Below the pieces are notes generated by a model. The model was not told the origin of the DNA. It made no database searches and saw nothing but the letters and a program-made list of their open reading frames with translations. 64,000 nucleotides of DNA from contig CM064519.1 in assembly GCA_032716605.1 (NCBI GenBank), forward strand, positions 17,933,398-17,997,397, written 5' to 3'. Each line of letters opens with the position of its first letter. The first letter of the stretch is position 1. Of the stretch, positions 34,804 through 44,855 are shown piece by piece. This DNA is from Paralithodes platypus (taxonomy: Eukaryota > Arthropoda > Malacostraca > Decapoda > Lithodidae). The position numbers and the translations under genes were made by a program.

Positions 34804-35129
34804 TTAAGTATTCGTTAGTGATTTTCTGGGGGTCGGGGGAGGACTCAGTGATTCTCCAACTGATGGGGATTTTAGGGGGGACGTAAGTGTGTTTTCTCTG
34901 GCTGGAGTCTGGATAGTCTTGGGCGTTGTGGAAAGTTCCAAACCGCATCCTTTAAGTTGAGTAGTGTCAAGCCTACTACTTCTGGCTTCGAGCCCAGCTT
35001 GTGTTTTGGCAGCGTCAAGCCTACCTTTATCAGCCTCCATCTTAACTTGGGAGTTGGTAGCATCGAGCATACCTGTACTAGCTTCGAGCCTAGTTGTTTG
35101 GGCAGCATCAAGCCTAGCTCTATGACCAA
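34804..35129 (-). other. Possible remnant encoding Leu/Asp-Ala repeats
   Basis: On the minus strand one frame reads four degenerate repeats of the type RLDAAxTxxLEA (for example RLDAAKTQAGLEARSSRLD), which would favour a coiled coil. The DNA is correspondingly repetitive (gcatcaagcct, gcgtcaagcct, gcttcgagcc). It ends in a Pro/Ser-rich tail and a stop at 34804. I do not recognise a family. It may be only a degenerate minisatellite. Confidence 0.3.
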
Positions 35130-35640
35130 TTAATGGATTGCTCCGAAAATGTTCGATACAGTACTTTGTTCAAGGTGGCTAGGGTAGTGTCTCTTTTTGC
35201 TGCTATCCCTGCATTGGTGGTGTTGAGGGTAAGAAGGGCTTGTGTGCTGTGCTGACTTCTTGGGGGGTTGGTACTTGGTAGTAGCCATACTGCTGGAGGT
35301 GATGCTGGGGTGGGGGACGTTCCAGGTGAGAAGGGTGCGTTGAGGCGGGTGTCAGTGGGGACTTACATCCTTGTTGTTCAAGAACTTGGATTGCAGTGAT
35401 ACTGGCTATTCTTACTTATTGCATATTAGTTCTCTCTGCCTTTCCCTGCCAGCTCCTCATCCTCTGTGTTTGTGTTCATCCCCTCCTCTTTTGTCACCCT
35501 CCCTGTGTTCTACTTTCACACTGTTCTCCTGTATCACCAGCATTCTGTGTTCAATCTGTCATCATTCCACTGTCACCACCCCTCTTGTCACTTGTGATTT
35601 GTGTTCACGCTGTCAGTAGTCAGTAGTCAGTGAGGGGGGC
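35130..35640. other. No recognised feature
   Basis: Mixed sequence with a pyrimidine-rich plus strand at 35420-35600. No conserved protein was recognised. Confidence 0.35.
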
Positions 35641-36032
35641 GTTGCCCCCCTCACCCCCCCTTGATTTATCGTCATCCTCATATATGTAGATCAGTAAGGG
35701 GGCAAAAACAGGTTGCCGGTATTTCGTTTTTTAGTAACGCCCACGCCATTTATTGGGTGAATCGCACCCACCCCATCGTTCAAAACAAGAAGAAGGAGAG
35801 TCAGGTCGAAAGATTCATTGTGCGCAATGCTATGTTTACGGTCGGGACTTATTATTTTGGTGTTATTTTTCGATGTAATCGGGTTTTTTCAAGCGTCGAT
35901 AACGAAATTCCTCCATGCGGACTATGAGAAAAATATGGCGAGTCTATAGGTCCTTATTTTGGTAAATTTCTATAATTGCACCTATACGAACTAAACAAAT
36001 TATTATTGCATTTAACCCTTGGAATCCGGGAG

Positions 36033-36089
36033 GCCTCATATGAGGCAAAACGTATTTTGGTTAAGAGTCCGGGAGGCCTCATATGAGGC
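36033..36089. repeat. Paired palindromes of piggyBac C
   Basis: GCCTCATATGAGGC occurs at 36033-36046 and 36076-36089, 43 bp apart, each preceded by a ccggga word. A third, slightly decayed copy lies at the other terminus (43586-43599). Confidence 0.9.
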
Positions 36090-36196
36090 AAAATCAAAGC
36101 GTTCAAATTGCGCGGGCGGATTTTTGTTTGTGCGTGGGCGACCGCAGCGCCACCAAACACAAACTACCAGGCAGCATCAGTTCTTATCTCGCATCC

Positions 36197-38610
36197 ATGA
36201 TGGCTGGAGTTAACCCGAAAAAAATCGCTGTGTCCGAATCGCCGCCCGCCGCTGTGACCCGTAAACCTAAGAAAGGCAAGGCTAAAAGGACCAAGAAACC
36301 ATTGCTAAGTCCCGGTGATGTTGCACGTGTACTAAAAGAGTTAAGTGACGATAGTGATGAACTTAGTGAGATTGAGATTGCGAGTGATTTTGACGAAGAG
36401 CATGTGGTTAGTGAAGATGTTGATTTAGTGGAAGATGGCGAAGAATTCCAGGGCTTTCATAGCACTGATGATGACGATAGTGACGATGATATTGATGACA
36501 ATGTTGGATGCGGTGAACATCATGAAGGTGATGAAAATGTTAGTGAAATGGGAAGTGTTCTACCCGCATCACGTCAACGTGACACGACGCACACGCTTGC
36601 GACCCCGGCGTCGGCTGTGGGGACTCCTTCCCCGGCAAAAATAGCCAGCTACTTTTATAGGAGGGCTGTGCTAGATAGTGCAAGGAAGCAGGCACGGGAG
36701 GCGGCCGAAAGGGAAAGAGGTGAAGATGCTGATAGTGAGGATGAGAGTGAAGAGTTGAGCGTGGGTAGGCCTATTCCTTTGTCTCCCGGGCCCTCGTCAC
36801 CCGCGGCATTGACCCCATTGACCCCGCATGACCCACAGCCATCAAGTGGTGCAAGTGGTGCGGTATTGTACCCAAATGACCCACAGCCATCAACAAGTGG
36901 TGCAAGTGGTGCGGTCTTGTCCCAGCATGACCCACAGCCATCAACAAGTGGTGCAAGTGGTGCAAGTGGTCAACGCACCTCCAGAAGGGTCTTGTTCATG
37001 GCCACACGGGGGGGGGCACAAAGCAGCACCTCAGGCCCTAAGCTGCCCCAAAAACACTCTCGTCGTCGCCTAAAAACTTCAGAGCCAACTAGCTCACCTT
37101 CACCACCCACTAGCCGCCCACGCCAGCAGTTGCCACCTGATGTATCACCACCAACTGACTACCAGGATCCCACCTATGACCCTGAAGATACCCACGAATA
37201 TGGCCGCCCTTCAAGATATATGGACGACCACGGTGCAGATTCTGGGGATGATAATTATGACCTGCCAGACGACCCTGTTGTGGACGAAGCTGAGTGGGTG
37301 GACGACCCAGCACCCCGGCGTGGCCGTGGACGTCCCCGTGCTCGGGGTGGCCGTGCCCTTGGATGTGGACGTGGCCGTGCCAGGGGCCCTGCTGGTCAGC
37401 GTGGGCGTGGCTGTGGCCGTGGCCAGGCCGCCCCTGCTGCTGCCGACGCCCCTACTGCCCGTCCCCGTCCCCGTGCCAGGCATGCTGATGTCTGGACGTG
37501 GGAGGATGGGGCCACCTTTCAGCCACAAGATGCCACATTCGATGACGCCCAACATGCCGCAGGGATTGATCCATCTTTCCCAGGGGGGCCCAACTCAACA
37601 CCTGCCGAGCTATTCAAGGCCTTTTTTGACAATGATGTCATGTCATATGTTGTCGATGAGACCAATAAGCAGCAGGCCCTCAGTGACCACCTCAGCGGCA
37701 AGACCCATAGTTCCCACATGAAGGCCTGGAAGCCTGTCACCATTGCCCAAATGTATGTGTTCATAGCACTGACCATGCTCATGGCACATGTGAAGAAGCA
37801 TCGGCTGGCAGACTACTGGATCACAGGCGACATAATTGCCACACCTGCTTTTGGCAAACTTATGTCCCGGGACCGCTACTTCGCCATACTTGGTAACCTG
37901 CACTTCGTTACCAACACCAATGTACACAAAACAGACCGCCTGTGGAAGATAAGGGGATTCTACGACATGATCATGGTCCGATGCTGGCAATCCCTTGGCA
38001 CAACCAAAGGAAGGTCAACATGATCAGCACCATCCTCAAGGGCAACCTGGTTGACTGGCAAAGTCAACCACAGGACCAGGGAACCCATCATGATGCCAGA
38101 CGCAGTTATGGACTACAACATAAACATGCGTCTGGTTGACAAGTCAGACATGCAGGTCGGCTTCATCGACTGCCTGCGGACCTCCTGAAGGTGGTATAAG
38201 AAGTTCTTCCTGCACATGATGGATGTGTCTGTGCTGAACTCGTACAACCTGTACAAGCTGATGAACCCCACAATGCCCAGGAAGTACACCAACCTTCGGA
38301 GATTCCAGAAACAGCTCATTCTGGATCTCATTGGGGAATATGCCCTGCCTGAGGATTCCCCACGAGCTCAACATATGCCAGGAGCTGGCACCATGGACCG
38401 CACATACGCTTCCGAACACCACAAGAAGCACAGGATCGTCGGCCTTCCAGTAGCTGCTGGTCGCAAGACCCAGAAACAGTGCCATGTCTGCAGCCACACC
38501 ACCCGAAGACCCCAGACAAACACCAAAACCTTATATCAGTGCCAGGAATGTCAGGTAGCACTGTGCATCACGCCTTGCCACGATGATTTCCACATCCTGG
38601 TAAACTTCCA
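36197..38610 (+). pseudogene. piggyBac transposase (element C), catalytic core deleted
   Basis: The likely start is the ATG at 36197 (MMAGVNPKK). The N-terminus is long and acidic with three tandem HDPQPSTSGASGA-type repeats (about 36828-36970) and a GRGRPRARGGR patch. The transposase domain then runs from GIDPSFPGGPN to GFYDMIMVR (about 37980). There a deletion of more than 400 bp relative to A joins it to the LAIPWHNQRKVN region. The first two catalytic aspartates (IDES and YTDN motifs) are gone; only the third (LVDKSD, 38138) remains. A frameshift follows near 38060 and a TGA stop at about 38187 where A has Cys. The zinc-binding C-terminus (CHVC...CQEC...C...C) is still readable to 38610. 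It is certainly inactive. Confidence 0.9.
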
Positions 38611-38865
38611 AGTGGCACTGACCCTGAGAACACTAGTGAAAGTGACACAAAAACAATAAAACACTTTGTGCAAGTGAAAGTGACACTAAAAACAATACAA
38701 CAGTATGTGCAAGTGAAAGAGACAACAACTATATATTAGAGTAACTATTCAATAAGTATTTATAAGTGAAACCTGTAATAAGTGAAAGTGACACTAAAAA
38801 CAATATACCGGTAACAATATGTGCAAGTGAAAGAGACACAACAACTATATATTAGAGTAACTATT

Positions 38866-39387
38866 AGGGGAGGTGTGGTGGAGTGGTCATGCCACTGGAT
38901 TGGTAATCCAATGGACCCGGGTTCAAATCCCGATATGTCAATGGGAAGATATTATTGGGATTGAATTTGTGCTGTACCTAGTATCAGTGCATTACCACAA
39001 AGCCCACCGAAATGCCAAAAAAATACCCTCATTGTTCCCTGATTAAATAACACTGTATGAATATTCCCATATTCAAAATATGTTACAGGGGGACAATGCC
39101 TAGTGAGTTCACTGCTCAATAGGTGGCGTTCTGAGAGTGAGGGTCTGAGTCTGGAGGGTGAGACGGTGAAGCACTTGGGCGAAGCAACCGGACGCTTCAG
39201 AGATGGAGCTGCTTCGAGCCATGATGGTTGCTTCGCATGTCTCACTCCCCAGACTGGAACAAGACCTCACGGGCTTCACCGTGTTGAGCGGTGGAATGTA
39301 CAGGCTCTCAGCCTATGCCCGAGAGGGAGTAGTTGGAATATAGAAAAAAAAAAAAAAAATAAAAAAAAAAAAAAAAAAAAAAAATAA
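38866..39387 (+). repeat. tRNA-derived SINE with poly(A)
   Basis: The tRNA-like head (38870-38945) has tggtggagtggtcatgcc as A box, the stem ggatt/aatcc around a GGT anticodon position (tRNA-Thr-like, inference) and B box gggttcaaatccc. A body of about 400 bp ends in gagagggagtagttgg and an A-rich tail (39342-39384). The 3' 100 bp resembles 48670-48775. Confidence 0.8.
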
Positions 39388-39735
39388 GGATAATATTCAA
39401 GGACACTAGTGCGACGTTATGAGAAACAATTTATTAGGGAAAATAGGCACCAATAGATTAGTCATATTTTTCTCCATATAGTCCGCATGGAGGATTTTCG
39501 TTATCAACAAATTGAAAAATACCCACTTCAGACATATACACCAAAAATCTAAGTCAAAGCGGGGGTGTGGGGGCGGCAGCCCCCACCTATAATACTAGGA
39601 TAGGTTAGGTAAGGTTGTCAGGTTAGGCTAATGTCCTTTCAAAGGGGTATAGGCTAGTAAACACTAGGATAGCCTATACCCAGTCAGAGGTAAGAAGAAG
39701 AAAAAGAGTCCTGCAGTAGTCTCCTTGAATGTTAC
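39388..39735 (+). mobile_element. R6 GGTA-type MITE copy 1
   Basis: A 348-bp element with ends ggataatattcaaggacac and the complement of ggtaacattcaaggagac. It contains the GC hairpin ggggcggcagcccc and a taggttaggtaagg segment. Confidence 0.8.
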
Positions 39736-40321
39736 CTCAATAAGTATTTATAAGTGAAACCTGTAATAAGTGAAAGTGACACTAAAAACAATATAACAAT
39801 ATGTCTAAGTGAAAGAAACGATAATTATCCCGAATAGACTCGCAGCGTTATTATACATAATTTATTAGGGAAAGTGAAGCTCTATGGAATCCTTATAATA
39901 TACTCGCATAGATTCCGTTGTGGTAGAATAGTTTTGATAAGTTTTGTAACTCTCGATTATGTCCATAAAAATAGAGTCCCGCGCGTAAACAAACTCTTCT
40001 TCTTCACTCCCTCAATCTTGAGAGCTCCGCTACGGACGTGTTCGCAATGGAGTACACTCGCTACGGTAAAGTGTTATGTTTTACAAAGATGTTACTGTAT
40101 GTCTAATATACACATTTGCAACATTACATTGTGCTTGTATATATGTTTCATAGTTTTCCCGGTATTTGTTCAATCCTTTCTGGCATTTTTCTTTCCCATT
40201 TCCCTTGTAGTTTTAGTATTATTACATATATTTGCTCTTGCGCACGAATCGGCGCATATTGTTGCCATTCCTTCTCTCAGCTGACAGAAACGTCAAACAG
40301 CCCGGCAGATTTGTAACTGTC

Positions 40322-40711
40322 ATGGCCGCTTGTGCAGGTTGTAGTCTCTCCTGTCAGAAATTGGGGGACATTTTGCGAACCAAGGAAGCTACATGGGATT
40401 TTCTTGTTCAGCATAAGTTAGTCTTGGCAACTGGTAAGTGTAGTACATGTGGCAGTGAATTGCAAGTGAGTGAAAATAGACAACAAAAGAAGTTTAGATG
40501 TGACAAACAGAATAAAGAATACGTTCACCATGCACTCAGGGAATCACGATGTAGTTATAATGTTAGTGCTGTGAAAGACACATTCTTTGAAAATGCCCAC
40601 ATCCCCAAAGTCCTCAATATTGTGTATTGGTTCTGCATAAACAAATTACCTTATCAAGATGTAGTCCTTCAGTGCGATGTTGGCCTCAGTACGTTAGTTG
40701 ACTGGTATTAA
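40322..40711 (+). pseudogene. Merlin/IS1016-type transposase, N-terminal part only
   Basis: This is a 129-residue frame from the ATG at 40322 to a stop at 40711. A zinc-ribbon (KCSTCG, then two later Cys) is followed by the KDTFFENAHIPKVLNIVYW segment and a helix-turn-helix-like stretch ending STLVDWY. This order is characteristic of ISXO2-like transposases of the Merlin superfamily. The DDE catalytic domain that should follow is absent, replaced by the minisatellite from 40740. It would have been the mobilising enzyme for elements with short GG-type ends and 8-9 bp target duplications, which fits its MITE neighbours. Identification is by motif order, from memory of the family. Confidence 0.72.
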
Positions 40712-40739
40712 TACACCAAAAATATGTCTAAAGATGTCA

Positions 40740-41385
40740 AATAGCGGGGGTGTGGGGGCGGCAGCCCCCACTCATAATACTAGGTTAGGTTAGGTAAGGT
40801 TGTTAGGTTAGGCTAATGTCCTTTCAAAGGGGTATAGGCACCCATAATACCAAAAAGATGTCAAAAAGCGGGGGTGTGGGGGCGGCAGCCCCCACCCATA
40901 ATACTAGGTTAGGTTAGGTAAGGTTGTTAGGTTAGGCTAATGTCCTTTCAAAGGGGTATAGGCACCCATAATACTAGGTTAGGTTAGGTAAGGTTGTTAG
41001 GTTAGGCTAATGTCCTTTCAAAGGGGTATAGGCACCCATAATACTAGGTTAGGTTAGGTAAGGTTGTTAGGTTAGGCTAATGTCCTTTCAAAGGGCTATA
41101 GGCACCCATAATACTAGGTTAGGTTAGGTAAGGTTGTTAGGTTAGGCTAATGTCCTTTCAAAGGGGTATAGGCACCCATAATACTAGGTTAGGTTAGGTA
41201 AGGTTGTCAGGTTAGGCTAATGTCCTTTCAAAGGGCTATAGGCACCCATAATACTAGGTTAGGTTAGGTAAGGTTGTTAGGTTAGGCTAATGTCCTTTCA
41301 AAGAGGTATAGGCACCCATAATACTAGGTTAGGTTAGGTAAGGTTGTTAGGTTAGGCTAATGTCCTTTCAAAGGGGTATACGATA
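40740..41385. repeat. 67-bp minisatellite with TTAGG-like motif
   Basis: The unit begins cccataatactaggttaggt and continues taaggttgttaggttaggc then taatgtcctttcaaagggg and tataggca. It repeats about nine times with few differences. The first two units also carry the GC hairpin gtgggggcggcagccccc. The same unit occurs once in each R6 copy. Confidence 0.92.
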
Positions 41386-41494
41386 GTAAACACTAGGATA
41401 GCCTATACCTGGTCAGAGGGAAGAAGAAGAGTCCTGGTGTAATCTCCTTGAATGTTACCATAAAAAGTGACCCTTTGTGTCTCTGATATTAATG

Positions 41495-42000
41495 CAAAAT
41501 CCGAGCCAACTTTGGACAAAACTTTGCTTGCATATTTTCAAAGTTACCTTTTGTGTCTATGAAATTATGGAAACTCCGAGCCAACTTTGGACACAACTTG
41601 GCTCGGATTTTTAGAAAATGCTCTTTTGAGTCTCTGAAATTATGGACAATCCGAGCCAACTTTCGACAAAACTTGGCTCGGATTTTTAGAAAATGCTCTT
41701 TTGAGTGTCTGAAATTATGCAAAATCAGAGCCAAGTTTCGACAAAACTTGGCTCGGATTTTTAGAAAATGCTCTTTTGAGTCTCTGAAATTATTGAAAAT
41801 CCGAGCCAACTTTCGACAAAACTTGGCTCGGATTTTTAGAAAATGCTCTTTTCAGTGTCTGAAATTATGCAAAATCCGAGCCAACTTTCGACCAAACTTG
41901 GCTCGGATTTTTAGAAAATGCTCTTTTCAGTGTCTGAAATTATTGAAAATCCGAGCCAAGTTTCGACAAAACTTGGCTCGGATTTCGGAAAAGTGGCATT
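41495..42000. repeat. 75-bp tandem repeat, each unit a hairpin
   Basis: About seven units, each with atccgagccaa and its inverted partner ttggctcggat around tttcgacaaaac, followed by tttagaaaatgctctttt and gagtctctgaaattatg. A single related hairpin lies at 45075-45165. The 75-bp period keeps frames open on both strands, but nothing suggests a protein. Confidence 0.92.
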
Positions 42001-42330
42001 TTTGGCATTTCACACATTCCTATTCTTAATTATTTTACTATATTACTTTAACCCCACATTTTCCCTGATCTTCATAGCCCTCCCCACTATCGGGGGGAGT
42101 TATCTTAAGATTGTTGGATAATGGGGTTATATAGGGTTTCTCCCACAGTGGAATTATAACTAATAGCATCAAAACTACCATTGCCAAAAAAAATTGGCCA
42201 AAAAAACTCTCAAATAAGGCTGCGAGTCTTTTCAAGAAAATTACCAAAGAAACAACCAAATGTAATAATTACAAGTGTCAAATACGATACCGTACGGTAC
42301 TGTACGCTTGCGTAGCCTAGCCTCTAACCT
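42001..42330. other. Fragment related to element Y interior
   Basis: The segment cccacattttccctgatcttc ... attgttggataatggg (42050-42125) is a reverse relative of 44240-44300 and 44970-45050. The rest is unassigned. Confidence 0.5.
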
Positions 42331-42558
42331 AGTAAGTGAAAGTGACACAAAATGTATAACAGGTAATAATAACTCAATAATAACAGTCAGAGTGACAATA
42401 ATTCGTAGCAAGAAGAGTAATAAAAGTGAAAGTGACACAATACTATTACAATAAAAGTGAAAGTGACACAATGATATTACAATAACAGTGAAAGCGCCGA
42501 AAATATGTTATATAAAGTTTCATATAAATCAAATAATGGTTGAACAAGTAATAAATTA

Positions 42559-42908
42559 GGTAACATTCAAGGAGACTACTGCAGGACTCTTCTTCTTCTT
42601 CTTACCTCTGACTGGGTATAGGATATCCTAGTGTTTACTAGCCTATACCCCTTTGAAAGGACATTAGCCTAACCTAACAACCTTACCTAACCTAACTTAG
42701 TATTATAGGTGGGGGCTGCCGCCCCCACACCCCCGCTTTGACTTAGATTTTTGGTGCATTTGTCTGTGAAGTGGGTATTTTTCAATTTGTTGATAACGAA
42801 AATCCTCCATGTGGACTATATGGAGAAAAATATGACGAATCTATTGGTACCTATTTTCCCTAATAAATTGTTTCTCATAACGTCGCACTACTGTCCTTGA
42901 ATATTATC
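42559..42908 (-). mobile_element. R6 MITE copy 2 with 8-bp target duplication
   Basis: A 350-bp element with ends GGTAACATTCAAGGAGAC and (complemented) GATAATATTCAAGGACAG. Perfect flanking duplication ATAAATTA (42551-42558, 42909-42916). The 8-bp target supports a Merlin-type origin. Confidence 0.9.
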
Positions 42909-42949
42909 ATAAATTACACAATAATATCACATTATCTCCATAAAAACAA

Positions 42950-43287
42950 GATAATATTCAAGGACACTAGTGCGACGTTATGAGAAACAATTTATGAGAG
43001 AAAATAGGCACCAATAGATTCGCCATATTTTTCTCCATATACAGTAGTCTTCATGGAGGATTTTCGTTATCAACAAATTGAAAAATACCCACTTCACAGA
43101 CAAATACACCAAAAATCTAAGTCAAAGCTGCCGCCCCCACCTATACTACTAGGATAGGTTAGGTAAGGTTGTTAGGTTAGGCTAATGTCCTTTCAAAGGG
43201 GTATAGGCTAGTAAACACTAGGATAGCCTATACCCGGTCAGAGGTAAGAAGAAGAAGAGTCCTGCAGTAGTCTCCTTGAATGCTACC
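42950..43287 (+). mobile_element. R6 MITE copy 3
   Basis: A 338-bp element, same ends and body as copy 1. The GC hairpin is half deleted (only gctgccgcccccac remains near 43128). The target duplication is not clear. Confidence 0.85.
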
Positions 43288-44490
43288 AAACATAATACCG
43301 TGTACCCGGAACAAAAGCCACGGGAGCGACGAGTGACTTAGTGCGTGCTAGCCAGGGCCGCGGCGAAGCGTTCGGACACAGGCGAAAATACGCGGAAAAT
43401 TACCTCCATTCCCATCATTATATCTCCGCAACCACTTATCGTAGCGATGTCAACTCAACGCCATTCTACAGACGAAGATTTGTTCTACACTATACAATTT
43501 AGTTGACTGCTCTAGGTGTTCTCAATCAGTAGATATCGAATTATGAAGATAGCCATTTTTCAGGAATACCCCGGACACGACGATCGCCTCATATGAGAGC
43601 CCCCGGATCCGTGGAGTTAACAGGAAGGTGCGATGAGGCGAGTGATGTGGCATAGGTGGCAATATGCGGAAATGGACTATAAGGGCATTCCGCCCCCTCT
43701 GACAAAAGCCTATCAATCTAGATGTGACACAGATTTTACAATGTTTCAGAGAGACATTAGCCTACCCTAACAACCTTACCTAACCTATCCTAGTATTATG
43801 GGTGGGGGCTGCCGCCCCCACACCCCCGCTGGCTGGGTAAACCGGTAGAAATCCAGTTGGGGTGGAGTGAGTAACCGTAGATTTTTGTAAGGGGGTCAGA
43901 GGGGGCGGAATGCCTTTATACTCTATTTCCGCATATTACCACCTATACCACATCACTTACCTCGTCGTACCTTCCTGTTAAATACAATAATATTTTGTTT
44001 AGCTCGTATAGGTGCAATTATAGAATAATTCCCCTATTTTCCCTAATAAATTATTTCTAATAGGGCGGCGAAAGAGTTCTTGAATATTATGGTAAGGTAA
44101 AATTCTAGATCCGGTTTCACAGCGAATTTAGCGTTTTGTGTTCTTATTTTTCTCAGTTGTCTTTAATATACATTATACAGTGTTGTTTTATACTAAGGAC
44201 TGGCGGAAATTAGGATAGTATTTATTTACCCATTATGCAACAATCTAAAAACACGACCCCCACTAGTGGGGAGGGCTATGAAGAACAGGGAAATTGCGGG
44301 GTAAAAGACGAAAATAAGGGGTAATATTAGCCTAACCTAACAACCTGCACCCACCCCATCGTTCAAAACAAGAAGGAGAGTCAGGTTGAAAGATTCATTG
44401 TGCGCAATGCTATGTTTACGGTCGGGACTTATTATTTTGGGGTTATTTTTCGATGTAATCGGGTTTTTTCAAGCGTCGATAACGAAATTC

Positions 44491-44720
44491 GGTAAGATCC
44501 TGTGTAGCGGGAGGAACTTTTTTCAGATGCCTATTTACTAAGAAACATTGAAAAATATACCTAACCTAACCTAACCAAAACCTAACCAAAACCTAACCTA
44601 ACCTAACCTAACCTAGTATATTAGCCGACTATTTAAGAATGTAAAATGTAAAAATATATTGTAACATTAGCAAATTAATGAGATATACGTACAGGTACTC
44701 CCGCTACACAAGATTATACC
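44491..44720. mobile_element. MITE X, 230 bp, 8-bp target duplication
   Basis: The ends are GGTAAGATCCTGTGTAGCGG and, complemented, GGTATAATCTTGTGTAGCGG. The flanking duplication CGAAATTC (44483-44490, 44721-44728) is perfect, and the empty site is visible at about 35901-35915. The interior carries (AACCT)n-like telomere-type repeats (44558-44620). Confidence 0.92.
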
Positions 44721-44855
44721 CGAAATTCCTCCATGCGGACTATAGGCTAATGAGAAAAATATGGCGAGTCTATAGCCTAGGTCCCTAGGCTATTTTCCCT
44801 AATAAATTATTTCTAATAGGGCGGCGAAAGAGATCTTGAATATTATTGAAATTAC

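Larger units (their letters stand above)
39820..41459 (+). mobile_element. Probable Merlin-like transposon, internally rearranged
   Basis: The left end (gataattatcccgaatag ... aatttattagggaaa) resembles the R6 left end. The right end (aatctccttgaatgttacc) is the R6 right end. Between them lie a transposase N-terminus (40322-40711) and a 67-bp tandem array (about 40740-41385). That this is one element is an inference from matching ends; no target duplication was seen. Confidence 0.55.
36016..43616 (+). mobile_element. piggyBac-like transposon C, heavily interrupted
   Basis: It is flanked by TTAA (36012-36015, 43617-43620). The uninterrupted target is the right arm of W near 43983 (ttcctgTTAAATAC in reverse). 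The left terminus CCCTTGGAATCCGGGAGG and the right terminus CTCCACGGATCCGGGGG (complemented) both lead into the palindrome GCCTCATATGAGGC. It contains a broken transposase (36197-38610). The 3' aagtgaaagtgacac region is split into pieces by a SINE, several GGTA-type MITEs and Merlin-like material. The conserved 3' end at 43310-43616 aligns with those of A and B. Confidence 0.88.
35961..44032. mobile_element. Foldback element W, holding piggyBac C
   Basis: The left arm is 35961-36015 plus 43621-43705 (interrupted by piggyBac C at TTAA). The right arm is 43896-44032, inverted, about 90 percent identical by eye over about 135 bp. The loop (43706-43895) holds a GC-rich hairpin. The left end starts ggtaaattt. 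Flanks cttatttt and ctattttc may be a decayed 8-bp duplication. Confidence 0.7.
35641..44090 (+). repeat. R5 repeat copy 1, split by element W
   Basis: The block 35715-35960 (cacccaccccatcg ... gcgagtctatagg) is repeated directly at 44346-44790. The distal block ccctaataaattatttctaatagggcggcgaaagag occurs at 44040-44077 and again at 44796-44833. In copy 2 the two blocks are adjacent, so 35961-44032 is inserted. Confidence 0.75.

Noticed and set aside
35661..35927. 88-residue plus-strand frame in R5
   Set aside because: Lies in a repeat whose second copy (44346-44480) carries an indel that would break the frame; no domain recognised.
38870..38945. Functional tRNA-Thr gene
   Set aside because: tRNA-like head is followed by a SINE body and poly(A), and the acceptor stem does not pair well.
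40740..41385. CRISPR-like array
   Set aside because: Units are contiguous with no variable spacers; the genome is eukaryotic; it is a minisatellite.
41553..42029. 158-residue open frame of repeated LRANFRQNLARIFRKCSF units
   Set aside because: It is a by-product of a 75-bp hairpin tandem repeat; the opposite strand is open too and the unit is the same non-coding hairpin seen singly at 45075-45165.
44558..44620. True telomere ((TTAGG)n)
   Set aside because: Only a few degenerate AACCT repeats inside a MITE with clear ends and target duplication; at most telomere-like sequence.
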